From positions 3,409 through 67,408 of the forward strand of contig CADEDA010000005.1 of assembly GCA_902825965.1 (NCBI GenBank): a stretch of DNA of 64,000 bases. The letters run 5' to 3'. Position numbers and translations under genes: made by a program. A model generated the notes under the pieces. It saw only the letters and a list, made by a program, of their open reading frames with translations, was not told the DNA's origin and did no database searches. Shown here piece by piece: positions 48,269 through 56,336 of the stretch; position 1 is the first letter of the stretch; each line of letters starts with the position of its first letter. This DNA comes from an uncultured Gemmatimonadota bacterium (GTDB lineage Bacteria; Gemmatimonadota; Gemmatimonadetes; Gemmatimonadales; Gemmatimonadaceae).

Positions 48269-48856
48269 ATGACTGACTCAGCGAAGCCGGCCGATTCGGC
48301 CGCTCCCGCCGCTGTCCCGCCCAAGCGTCACCCCGGCCACCGCGGACAGGACGTCCGTGACACCGTCGCCGAAATGGCGGCCAAGGCCCACGAAATCTCC
48401 CTCGAAGCCGGTTCCAAGATGGCCGCCGCGATGAAGGACGTCGTCGGCGCCGCCGCGGGCCTCGTCGCCTTCTCCATCGAGTCCGCCCGCGACCTCGTGC
48501 AGTATATGGTCCGCCGCGGCCAGATGACGCAGGACGAAGCCGACAAGCTCGTGCGCGAGGCCGAGGAGGCCTGGCTCAAGAAGAACAAGGGCAAGCCGCT
48601 GCCGAAGCCCTCGGCCGCCTCCGCCGTGCTCAACAAGCCGGCCGGGAATCTCGCGCATCCCAAGCCGTCTGCACTGCCCGCGACGGTCATCACGGGCAAG
48701 CCTGCGGCGAAGGCCGACGCGAAGCCGGCAGCGAAGGCTGCGGCCAAGCCGGCCGCGAAGCCGACCGCCGCCAAGAAGCCCGCTGCGCCCGCGAAGAAGG
48801 CCGCCGCACCGGCGAAGAAGGCTCCCGCCGCGAAGAAGCCCGCCCCCAAGAAGTGA
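48269..48856 (+). CDS. Phasin-like protein with histone-H1-like Lys/Ala tail
   Basis: This 195-aa protein has an N-terminal half (about 25-115) of amphipathic helices including AAGLVAFSIESARDLVQYMV and RRGQMTQDEADKLVREAEEA, resembling the phasin/granule-associated superfamily. The C-terminal 80 residues are repeats of AKPAAK, KKPAAPAKK and AAPAKKA, like histone H1 and the tail of PhaF/AlgP-type proteins. Such proteins can coat polyhydroxyalkanoate granules, bind DNA, or both. It has its own strong promoter and precedes the peptidase operon by 19 bp. Confidence 0.8.
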   Translation: MTDSAKPADSAAPAAVPPKRHPGHRGQDVRDTVAEMAAKAHEISLEAGSKMAAAMKDVVGAAAGLVAFSIESARDLVQYMVRRGQMTQDEADKLVREAEEAWLKKNKGKPLPKPSAASAVLNKPAGNLAHPKPSALPATVITGKPAAKADAKPAAKAAAKPAAKPTAAKKPAAPAKKAAAPAKKAPAAKKPAPKK

Positions 48857-48875
48857 CCGTGGGCGGCGCGGGCCG

Positions 48876-50045
48876 ATGACGCGCATCCCGCGCGGCGACG
48901 CGGTCGCCCTCACGCAAGCCTTGGTCGCCATCGACTCGCGGAACCCGTCCCTCGCGACGGGTTCCGCGGGCGAAGGTGCCGTCGCCACCGCGCTCGCCAC
49001 CACGCTGCGCGAGTGGGGATGCGTCGTCGAACGCCGGGACGCGCTCCCGGGACGGCCCAACGTCGTCGCCCGGATCGCCGGCAAGGGCCGCGGCCGCTCG
49101 CTGCTGCTCAACGGACACCTCGACACGGTCGGCGTCGAGGGGATGACACACGCACCCTACGCACCGACCATCCGCGACGGGCGCCTCTACGGGCGCGGCA
49201 GCGCGGACATGAAGGCCGGTGTGGCCGCGATGTGCGCGGCGGCGGTACGCGCGGCCGACGCCGGACTCGCCGGTGAGGTCATCCTCGCCGCGGTCTGCGA
49301 CGAGGAGTTCGAGAGCCACGGCACGCGGGCCCTGCTCGCCGGCGGACTCCGCGCCGACGCGGCGATCGTCACCGAACCCACGCGACTGGCGATCTGTCCG
49401 GCACACCGTGGCTTCGCCTGGGCCGAGGTGACGGTCGAGGGTCGCGCCGCCCACGGCTCGCGGTACGACGTCGGCGTCGACGCGATCACGCACGGTGCAC
49501 ACCTGCTCGCGGAGCTGGATGCCTACCAGCGCACGGTGCTCGAGCGGCGCACGCATCCGCTGCTGGGCCGGGCCTCCCTGCACGCCGGCACCATCCAGGG
49601 CGGACTCGGGCTGTCCACGTATCCCGAACGCTGCCGGTTCTCGCTCGAGCGACGCACGCTCCCGGGTGAGGACGGACAGGACTTCGTCGGCGAGGTGACG
49701 GACGCCATCGCGCGCGTGCGCGCGCGTGTCCCGGCGCTGCGCGCGCAGGTCGCCCCCGGCGTGGTGCAGGCCCCCAACGACGTCCCGCTGGATCACCCGA
49801 TCGTGTCGGCGCTGCAGGCCGCCGCGCGCGCGACTGGCCGCGCCGCGAGTGTGGAGGGCCTCTCGTGCTGGACCGACGCCGCGCTCTTCACCGCCGCCGG
49901 CATCCCCGCCGTGTGTTACGGGCCGGGCGACATCGCGCTCGCCCACGCGGCGGAGGAATACGTGCCGGTGGATGAGATCACGCGGGCGACGGACGTGCTC
50001 ACCCGCGTCATCCTCGGCTGGTCCGGCCGCGCGGAGGCCGCGTGA
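48876..50045 (+). CDS. M20-family metallopeptidase/deacylase (ArgE/DapE/ACY1 type)
   Basis: This 389-aa cytosolic zinc hydrolase has metal ligands at the usual sites: His81 and Asp83 (LLNGHLDTV), Asp111 (GRGSADMKAG), Glu143-Glu144 (CDEEFESHG), and TEPT near 165. The lid dimerisation domain includes HRGFAWAEVTVEGRAAHGSR. The exact substrate (acetylornithine, succinyl-DAP, acyl amino acid, dipeptide) is not decidable; the absence of nearby arg or dap genes makes a general deacylase plausible. It opens an operon of coupled genes. Confidence 0.9.
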   Translation: MTRIPRGDAVALTQALVAIDSRNPSLATGSAGEGAVATALATTLREWGCVVERRDALPGRPNVVARIAGKGRGRSLLLNGHLDTVGVEGMTHAPYAPTIRDGRLYGRGSADMKAGVAAMCAAAVRAADAGLAGEVILAAVCDEEFESHGTRALLAGGLRADAAIVTEPTRLAICPAHRGFAWAEVTVEGRAAHGSRYDVGVDAITHGAHLLAELDAYQRTVLERRTHPLLGRASLHAGTIQGGLGLSTYPERCRFSLERRTLPGEDGQDFVGEVTDAIARVRARVPALRAQVAPGVVQAPNDVPLDHPIVSALQAAARATGRAASVEGLSCWTDAALFTAAGIPAVCYGPGDIALAHAAEEYVPVDEITRATDVLTRVILGWSGRAEAA

Positions 50046-50257
50046 GCCTCACGGTCGCGCAGTACGACGCGCTCGAACGCGCGATCGTCGATCGCGCGCG
50101 CGTCACGTTCTTCCGTCGCGGCACGGAATACCTGGTCATCCCCGAGCGTATCATCTCGGTGCAGGGCGCCGAGGCGCTCGTGGCGCGGCATCCGACCACG
50201 GGGGCTTCGCTCACGGTGCGGCTCGACGAGACCAGCGGCATGAGCGCGGTGCGATGA
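50042..50257 (+). CDS. Small protein of unknown function (71 aa)
   Basis: It starts with GTG overlapping the peptidase stop (GTGA) and ends overlapping the RNase H start (ATGA). The sequence (VAQYDALERAIVDRARVTFF, RGTEYLVIPERIISVQGAEA) suggests a small alpha/beta domain with no known motif. Similar tiny genes are easily missed; the double overlap and fitting codon use support it as real. Confidence 0.7.
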   Translation: MSLTVAQYDALERAIVDRARVTFFRRGTEYLVIPERIISVQGAEALVARHPTTGASLTVRLDETSGMSAVR

Positions 50258-50868
50258 GCGCGCGGTTCCCGCTGGTGGCGGTGTTCGCGGACGAATCCTG
50301 TCTGGGCAACGGCAAGGAGGGCGACAACCCGGGCGGCGCGGGTGTGCTCGTCGAATACCAGCACGCGGACGGCCGCATCACGCGGCGCGACCTCTGGGTC
50401 TCGGAACCGGCGACGACGAACAACCGCATGGCGCTGCGCTCGGTGATCGAGGCCTTCACCGCCCTCTCGGCCAAGCAGGGGCGCTTCAGCGTGCTGTTCA
50501 CCACCGACTCGCGGTACATCGTCGACGGGATGACGAGCTGGGTGTTCGGCTGGGCGCGCAACGGATGGAAGCGGAAGACGGGGCCGATCGAGAACCTCGC
50601 GCTCTGGCACGACGCGTTGCGCGCGACCACCGGCCATGAGTATGCCTGGCACTGGGTGAAGGGCCACGCCGGCCATCCGCAGAACGAGTACGCCAACGAC
50701 CTCGCGGTACGCGCCGCGACGCAGGGCTCCGCGTCCGGCGGCCTGGTCGCCTCGGAGTTCGAGACCTGGCTCGCGGCGCGACGCGCCAAGGCCGGGGCAC
50801 ACGCCGCCGTCGCGGCGTTCCCGGATGGCGAGCGGTTCAAACCATCCCCATCTTTGCCTCGGACATGA
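50254..50868 (+). CDS. RNase HI-like protein with altered active site
   Basis: This 204-aa protein matches E. coli RNase HI over its first 160 residues: Asp13 in FADESCLGN, TNNRMAL, LFTTDSRY with Asp85, and WVKGHAGHPQNE. The four catalytic acids are changed: Glu48 of the E. coli enzyme aligns with Ala60, and Asp134 aligns with Asn148 (next residue Asp149). The Gly after the first Asp is Glu14, and six residues (GKEGDN) are inserted in the following loop. Glu14 may replace the missing Glu. RNA/DNA hybrid cleavage is therefore uncertain. A C-terminal helix-rich tail of 45 residues is added. Confidence 0.88.
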   Translation: MSARFPLVAVFADESCLGNGKEGDNPGGAGVLVEYQHADGRITRRDLWVSEPATTNNRMALRSVIEAFTALSAKQGRFSVLFTTDSRYIVDGMTSWVFGWARNGWKRKTGPIENLALWHDALRATTGHEYAWHWVKGHAGHPQNEYANDLAVRAATQGSASGGLVASEFETWLAARRAKAGAHAAVAAFPDGERFKPSPSLPRT

Positions 50869-50878
50869 GCCCCTGACC

Positions 50879-51577
50879 GTGGACGCCCTCGATCTCCTCT
50901 TCCGCCGGCTCGTCCTCTCCGCACAAGCGGTGGGGGTGCTGGACCGTCCACTCGAGCTGGGCGAGATCCTCGACCGCCTGGCGCCGTACAGTGCGGCGCG
51001 ACGCGACGGCAAGATCGAGACGCACGACGACTACCAGCACCTGGTCATGCGGCTGGTGGCCGGCGAACGCGATCTGGTCTTCGCCGACGACCTCATGCAG
51101 GACGACCTGCGCGCCGAGCTCGCCTCGCCGAACCCGGACCTGGCGGTGCTGCGCACCTACCTCAACGCGAAGGTGCGGCTCTCCACGGGCGCGATCCAGC
51201 AGGTGCTCGCGGGCGACACGGCGATCGACCTCACACCGCCGACACCGATGAAGCCGGGACCGGCGGTGCGTGCGAGCAAACCGGTCAGCGCCGTCACCGC
51301 GGCGGCACGGGAGCCGGGCGCCGAGGCGCCCTCGGGACCGATCGCCGAACCGATGACGATGCCGCGCGACAACAGTGCGCTCTTCGAGGCGCTCGGGGGT
51401 AATGGAACAGGTTCGGGTGGTTGCCCGTACTGCGCCCAGCCCCTGCCGGAGGGGCGCACCGTCAAGTTCTGCCCGTGCTGCGGGCAGAATCTCCTTGTGA
51501 AGCGCTGCCCCGGTTGCAGTGCGGAGATCGAACAGGGATGGAAGTTCTGCGTGACCTGCGGACGCAAGGCGACGTGA
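50879..51577 (+). CDS. Protein with C-terminal double zinc ribbon
   Basis: This 232-aa cytosolic protein starts at GTG 50879, 10 bp after the RNase HI-like gene; an in-frame ATG at 50825 would overlap that gene. The N-terminal 125 residues are helical with no family match. The C terminus holds two zinc ribbons: CPYC with CPCCG, and CPGC with CVTCG (about 178-230), as in small DZANK-type domains. They may bind nucleic acid or proteins. The stop overlaps the next gene (GTGA). Confidence 0.75.
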   Translation: MDALDLLFRRLVLSAQAVGVLDRPLELGEILDRLAPYSAARRDGKIETHDDYQHLVMRLVAGERDLVFADDLMQDDLRAELASPNPDLAVLRTYLNAKVRLSTGAIQQVLAGDTAIDLTPPTPMKPGPAVRASKPVSAVTAAAREPGAEAPSGPIAEPMTMPRDNSALFEALGGNGTGSGGCPYCAQPLPEGRTVKFCPCCGQNLLVKRCPGCSAEIEQGWKFCVTCGRKAT

Positions 51578-52665
51578 TCCGTCGGCGGTTCCCGCTCCTC
51601 CTCCTCGCGTGGTCGCTCCTCCTCCTCGCCGCCTGTGCGGGGCCGCAGGCCCCGCGCGACGCGCAGGCACCGGTGCTGCGGGGACCCAACTGGCCCGTGA
51701 AGTCCCGCGAGCACGTGGACCTCTGGCTGCACGGCTTCGCGCTGCTGCTCGACGACACGGCCAGCGTGCCGCTCTTCGCGCGCGGGTACCGCGAGTACAT
51801 CACCATCGAGAAGAACAAGCGGGCGGTGTACACGCCGCTCGACTCCCTGCGCAGCAGCCTCGCGGCCACGCTGCGCGCCCGACCCGCGTTGGAAGGCACG
51901 CAGTTCCTCGCCCTCTACTTCGGGTCCTGGGAGGAGATGCAACAGGCGTTCACCTACTTCCTCAAGGCCGAGGGCGCCGCGAACCGCACGGGCAACCGTG
52001 AGGTGGCGGCGATCATCGCGTTCCTCGCCCAGCAGTACCCGCGCGCGGAGGACCGTGCGTTCGCCGCACGGTTCGTCGACGCTCTCGCGGCGGAACGCGC
52101 CGCCTTCCACCATCAGTGGTGGGTCGAGGAGCAGCGCGCGCGGGGGGCCGGACTCGCGCGATTCGACTCGCTGTGGCAGTCGACGTGGCGCCCGGCGCTG
52201 CAGCCGTACTTAAGCCACACCAAGCAGCAGAGTGGCGACCTGATCCTCTCGATGGTGCTGGGTGGCGAGGGCCGCGCCGTGCCGGCAGGGAAGCAGCAGA
52301 GCCAGTATGCGGTCGCCTGGCCACGCACGGCCGACAGTGCCGAGGTGGCGCTGTTCGTGTTCGCCCACGAGGCGGCGAGTGCCGTCGCATCGGTGGCGAT
52401 CGCCGATCACCTCACGCCGGCGCAGCAGCGGGAGGGCGCCGGCGCGCGGCTCGCCTCCGCCGGTCTCGTCCGCGGGGGGGCGTTGCTCGTCGAGCGCATC
52501 GACGCCGCGCTCGCGGAGCGGTACGCGCGTTGGTACCTCGCGCAGGCCGGCAAGCCCGCACCGACCGGCGACGCGATGCTCGCGCTCGCCGAGGCGTTCC
52601 CGATGCCGACCGACATGATCGAGTCCATGCGGCGGCAGATCCGCGCCGCCGGCAGCGGCATCTAG
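51574..52665 (+). CDS. Lipoprotein of unknown function
   Basis: This 363-aa protein starts at GTG 51574, coupled to the zinc-ribbon gene. It has a lipobox LLAAC (Cys21). The rest is largely helical, with no transmembrane segment, no repeats and no catalytic motif; a single HEAAS at about 270 is not a known metal motif. It shows many aromatic and charged positions (WWVEEQRARG, WPRTADSAEVALFVFAHE). I do not recognise the family. Position suggests a surface protein made with the RNase HI-like group, possibly by chance of operon layout. Confidence 0.75.
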   Translation: MIRRRFPLLLLAWSLLLLAACAGPQAPRDAQAPVLRGPNWPVKSREHVDLWLHGFALLLDDTASVPLFARGYREYITIEKNKRAVYTPLDSLRSSLAATLRARPALEGTQFLALYFGSWEEMQQAFTYFLKAEGAANRTGNREVAAIIAFLAQQYPRAEDRAFAARFVDALAAERAAFHHQWWVEEQRARGAGLARFDSLWQSTWRPALQPYLSHTKQQSGDLILSMVLGGEGRAVPAGKQQSQYAVAWPRTADSAEVALFVFAHEAASAVASVAIADHLTPAQQREGAGARLASAGLVRGGALLVERIDAALAERYARWYLAQAGKPAPTGDAMLALAEAFPMPTDMIESMRRQIRAAGSGI

Positions 52666-52692
52666 GATGGACCTCCGGCCCCCGCACGACGC

Positions 52693-53496
52693 ATGAGCGA
52701 GCTGCCCACCGGCCCGCGATCGGCCCCTGACCTCCCGCGTGCGGCGCTCGAGCGGGTGCTGCTCCGTGCGGCCGAGCTGCACACGGCCCAGGGCGAGCTG
52801 CCGGAGGTGATGACGGAGGCCGACCTGCTCAAGCTCGCGGAGGAGGTCGGCATCGCGCCGCTCGCGGTGCGGCAGGCGCTCGCCGAGGAGCGCATGCGTG
52901 TGACGTTGCCGGAGGAACGCGGGATGCTCGCCGCGGTCGTCGGGCCGGCCGGCTTCGCGGCCTCGCGCGTGGTGGGGGGCAGCGCAAAGGACCTGCTCGC
53001 GCGGCTCGACCGTGCGATGGAGTCGGACGAGAACCTCACCGAGCGGCGCCGCTTCCCCGACCGCGTGGTCTGGGGCGCGCGCGGTGGCTTCGCCGGCGCG
53101 GTGCGCGGCCTGGTGCGCCTCGACGGCCGCGGGTTCCCGCTCACGAAGGCCGACGAGGTGAGTGCGACGGTGTTGCAGGTGGAAGCGGGCAAGGTGCACG
53201 TGCGCCTCGAGGCGTCCATGGCGACGCGCCGTGCGCGCACGCTGCGCAACGGCCTGCTCGGCGTGCTCGGCGGCGGCGTGGTCACGGCGGCACTGCTGGC
53301 GATGAGCGTGATGGCCCCGCTCGCGATCGCGGCCGGGGCCGTGCTCGCGGTGAGTGCCCCGCAGCTCGCGCGTCGCGGGTACCGCCGCGACGCGCAGGCG
53401 ACGCAGCTGACGATCGAGCAGACGCTCGACCGCCTCGAGTTCGGCGATGGCAAGAAGCGCACGCTGCTGGACCAGCTGCTGCTCCCCAAGACGTGA
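52693..53496 (+). CDS. Membrane-associated protein of unknown function
   Basis: This 267-aa protein has a helical N-terminal part with a winged-helix-like stretch (MTEADLLKLAEEVGIAPLAV, RQALAEERMRV) and two hydrophobic helices near residues 180-222 (LLGVLGGGVVTAALLAMSV, LAIAAGAVLAVSAP). The end is charged (GDGKKRTLLDQLLLPKT). The N-terminal pattern recalls ligand- or DNA-binding helical domains but is too weak to name. It lies 27 bp after the lipoprotein gene on the same strand. Confidence 0.7.
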   Translation: MSELPTGPRSAPDLPRAALERVLLRAAELHTAQGELPEVMTEADLLKLAEEVGIAPLAVRQALAEERMRVTLPEERGMLAAVVGPAGFAASRVVGGSAKDLLARLDRAMESDENLTERRRFPDRVVWGARGGFAGAVRGLVRLDGRGFPLTKADEVSATVLQVEAGKVHVRLEASMATRRARTLRNGLLGVLGGGVVTAALLAMSVMAPLAIAAGAVLAVSAPQLARRGYRRDAQATQLTIEQTLDRLEFGDGKKRTLLDQLLLPKT

Positions 53497-53532
53497 CGGC
53501 CGCGCCGACTGGTTCCCCCCGTCGGCGCCCGG

Positions 53533-53538
53533 TAGTTT
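53533..53538 (+). promoter_or_regulatory. Putative -10 element abutting the squalene/phytoene synthase start
   Basis: TAGTTT, 7 bases before the ATG at 53546, which would give a leaderless mRNA. Confidence 0.35.
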
Positions 53539-53545
53539 TCCCCCG

Positions 53546-54622
53546 ATGCGCAGCCTCGATGCCTACCGCCCTGCCGCGGACCCGCCCGAGCGGATCCGCG
53601 AGGCGGAACGTTTCGGGACGGCGATCCTGCCCGAGGTCTCGCGCACCTTCGCCATCAGCATCCGGTTCCTGCCGGGCACCCTCGGCCAGGCGGTGCTCAC
53701 GGCGTACCTGCTCTGCCGCATCGCCGACACCATCGAGGACGACAACAGCACCTCGCCCGAGCGCCGCGGCGCGCTGCTCGACGCGTTCCTCGCGGCGCTC
53801 GACGACCGCGATGCCGCCGAGGCCTTCCCGGCGATGGCCCGCACGCTGCAGGGCGACGCGGCCCACCTCGCCCTCGTCGCCCGCACCGACCTCGTGCTCG
53901 TGCTCTTCCGCGCACTGCCCGGGCGCACGCGGGACCGCGTCGCGCACTGGGTGCGCGAGATGGGTGTGGGCATGGCGAAGTTCGTGCGCCAGTACCCCAA
54001 GGGCATCCGTATCCAGACGCTGGCCGAGTACCGCGAGTACTGCTACTACGTCGCGGGCACCGTGGGCTGCATGCTCACCGAACTCTGGCACGAGCACGCG
54101 CCGGCGATCGGCAAGCCGGAGTTCGAGCGCCTCTGGGCTAAGTGCCAGGCCTTCGGCGAGGCCCTGCAGACGGTGAACATCCTGAAGGACATCGCCTGGG
54201 ACGCGCAGCACGAGAACTCGATCTACATCCCGGCCGACGACCTCGCCGCGCAGGGCAGCGGACACGACACCCTGCTCTCGCCGGCCCACCTCGAGCACAA
54301 CCACCGCGTGGTGTCGCGATTCATCGAGCTCGCGCGCACCGACCTGGACCAGGCACTCGAGTACACGCTGCTCATCCCGCGGCGCGCGTTCCGCATCCGC
54401 GCGTTCTGCATCCTGCCGCTGCTCTTCGCGTATGCCACGCTGCGCGACCTCTCCGGGTCGCGGGCCATGCTCACCGTCGGCGGGCAGGTGAAGATCTCGC
54501 GGCGTGAGGTGAAGGCCCTGATGATCGTCGGCCTGCTCTCGCTGGTGAGCAACGCCGCACTCCGGCGGTTGGTGCGCCGCGTGAAGGCCCGGCCCTTCAC
54601 GCTCGCGCCGGTCGGCGGCTGA
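53546..54622 (+). CDS. Squalene/phytoene synthase family protein
   Basis: This 358-aa head-to-head prenyl transferase has two Asp-rich motifs: DTIED (61-65) and NILKDIAWD (211-219). TAYLLCRIAD and YCYYVAGTVG are typical of the squalene-synthase branch rather than CrtB, so it may make squalene or dehydrosqualene for hopanoids or carotenoids. No downstream hopanoid or carotenoid genes are in the window. It is followed after 22 bp by the FAD oxidase gene, which may belong to the same unit. Confidence 0.88.
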   Translation: MRSLDAYRPAADPPERIREAERFGTAILPEVSRTFAISIRFLPGTLGQAVLTAYLLCRIADTIEDDNSTSPERRGALLDAFLAALDDRDAAEAFPAMARTLQGDAAHLALVARTDLVLVLFRALPGRTRDRVAHWVREMGVGMAKFVRQYPKGIRIQTLAEYREYCYYVAGTVGCMLTELWHEHAPAIGKPEFERLWAKCQAFGEALQTVNILKDIAWDAQHENSIYIPADDLAAQGSGHDTLLSPAHLEHNHRVVSRFIELARTDLDQALEYTLLIPRRAFRIRAFCILPLLFAYATLRDLSGSRAMLTVGGQVKISRREVKALMIVGLLSLVSNAALRRLVRRVKARPFTLAPVGG

Positions 54623-54644
54623 CCGGCGCCACGCGCGCCGACCG

Positions 54645-56273
54645 ATGACGCTCCAGCGGCCCGCCCGGTTCCTCGGCGTCTTCCGCACGGACGACGCCGC
54701 CCGCGCCGTCTACAGCGAGGGCGCCGGCGTCGGCCGCATCGTGCCGCAGGCCGTCGCGGTGCCGCACGACGTGGGCGACCTGGTGCACCTCATGGAGTGG
54801 GCCTCGGCACAGCGCGTGCCGCTCACCCCCCGGGGGTCGGCGAGTTCGATGGCCAACGGCGCACTCGGCGCCGGCGTCGTGGTCGACCTCGTGCGCTTCG
54901 ACCGCCTCGGCGTCCTCGCCCATGGCGCGCACTCGCTCCACGCGGGCGCGGCGGTCACCCGCGACCGCATCCAGCAGGCGGCACTGCTCGCCGGGCGCAG
55001 CTTCCCGATCGACCCGTCGAGTTCGGCGTTCGCCACCATCGGCGGCATGGTCGCCACCCACGCCGCGGGCGCGCGCAGCGTGAAGTACGGACCGCTGCGC
55101 GATTGGATCCTCGGACTCGAGTGCGTGTTCGCCGACGGCACGCATGCCACGCTGCGTCGCGGCGACCGCGGCGAGGAGGTGCCTGCCCTCCAGCGGTTCC
55201 TGCGCGACGTCGCGCCGCGGGTGCGGGGTGCCGACCCGGCGCGCCTCCGCCACGCGGGCGTGCGCAAGCAGTCCTCGGGCTACGGGCTCGCGGCCTGGCG
55301 CGACACGGGGGATGCGATCGACCTCCTCATCGGCAGCGAGGGCACGCTGGCCTTCATCGTGGGCGTGGAGGTACGGCTGACCCTGCAGCCCGGCGGCCGC
55401 GCGAGCATCCTCGCCGGCTTCAACGACCTCGAGTCCGCCGCGGCGGCCGCGGTGCAGCTCGCCGCGCACGGCGCGAGTGCGGTGGAACTGCTCGACCGTT
55501 CGTTCCTCGAGATCGCGGCGGACGGCGCTGAGCCCCTGCCACTGCCGAAGGACCTCGAGGCCGTGCTGATCGTCGAGGCCGAGGGCGCGGACCTCGAGGC
55601 CGCGCGTGCACTCGCGCGTGCGCTCGCCGGCCACAGCGAAGCCGCGGGTGCCACGCACCTCGAACTCGCGCTCGCTGCCGACGACGAGGCGCGACTCTGG
55701 CGGCTGCGGCACGCAGCGAGCCCCATCCTCAACCGGCTCGCGCCGCGCTGGCAGTCCCTGCAACTGGTGGAGGACGGCTGCGTGCCGCCCGCACGCTTCG
55801 CGGAGTACGTCCGCGGCGTGCGCGCCGCGCTGGCGGCGACCGCGACACGTGGCGTGATCTTCGGGCACGCGGGCGACGGGCACGCACACGTGAACGCCCT
55901 CGTCGACACCACGGACCCCGGCTGGCGCGCGCGTTGCGAGACGCTGCTGGCCTCGGTGACGGCCCTGGTCGCGTCGCTCGGCGGCACACTCGCCGGCGAG
56001 CACGGCGATGGGCGGCTGCGCACGCCGCTGCTGCCGCAGCTCTGGCATGCGGAGGCACTGGCGCTCTTCGCCGCCACCAAGGAGGCGTTCGACCCCGAGG
56101 GCCTGCTCAACCCCGGTGTGAAGGTGCCGCTGCCGGGTGCACGGCCGCTGGAGCTGCTCAAGTACGACCCGGCGCTGCCCGCGCTGCCGCCGGTCGCACG
56201 CGAGGCGCTGGACCGCGTCGTGCGCGAGAAGGCCTGGAACCACTTCCGGCTCGACCTCATCCCGCCGCCCTGA
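54645..56273 (+). CDS. FAD-linked oxidase (D-lactate dehydrogenase/glycolate oxidase GlcD type)
   Basis: This 542-aa flavoprotein has the PCMH FAD-binding domain (TPRGSASSMANGALGAGVVV, DPSSSAFATIGGMVATHAAG) and the FAD-oxidase C-terminal domain with the metal-site pattern FGHAGDGHAHVN and GEHGDGRLRTPLL. Substrates of this family are 2-hydroxyacids. There is no C-terminal iron-sulfur extension. It follows the squalene/phytoene synthase gene by 22 bp. Confidence 0.87.
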   Translation: MTLQRPARFLGVFRTDDAARAVYSEGAGVGRIVPQAVAVPHDVGDLVHLMEWASAQRVPLTPRGSASSMANGALGAGVVVDLVRFDRLGVLAHGAHSLHAGAAVTRDRIQQAALLAGRSFPIDPSSSAFATIGGMVATHAAGARSVKYGPLRDWILGLECVFADGTHATLRRGDRGEEVPALQRFLRDVAPRVRGADPARLRHAGVRKQSSGYGLAAWRDTGDAIDLLIGSEGTLAFIVGVEVRLTLQPGGRASILAGFNDLESAAAAAVQLAAHGASAVELLDRSFLEIAADGAEPLPLPKDLEAVLIVEAEGADLEAARALARALAGHSEAAGATHLELALAADDEARLWRLRHAASPILNRLAPRWQSLQLVEDGCVPPARFAEYVRGVRAALAATATRGVIFGHAGDGHAHVNALVDTTDPGWRARCETLLASVTALVASLGGTLAGEHGDGRLRTPLLPQLWHAEALALFAATKEAFDPEGLLNPGVKVPLPGARPLELLKYDPALPALPPVAREALDRVVREKAWNHFRLDLIPPP

Positions 56274-56296
56274 GTGGAGAAGCCGGACGCGGCGGT

Positions 56297-56302
56297 TATC
56301 TT
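56297..56302 (+). promoter_or_regulatory. Putative -10 element of thyX
   Basis: TATCTT, 34 bases before the thyX ATG; a GTG sits 20 bases upstream where TTG is expected. Confidence 0.35.
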
Positions 56303-56336
56303 CCTCTCACCACTCCCCACCCTCCTTCGCCGTCCG

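Noticed and set aside
48620-48856. Eukaryote-derived histone H1 gene
   Set aside because: Lys/Ala/Pro tails of this sort are common in GC-rich bacteria and the N-terminal domain is phasin-like, so transfer is not needed.
51574-52665. HEAAS in the lipoprotein as a metallopeptidase site
   Set aside because: There is no second His in HExxH spacing and no downstream Glu motif.
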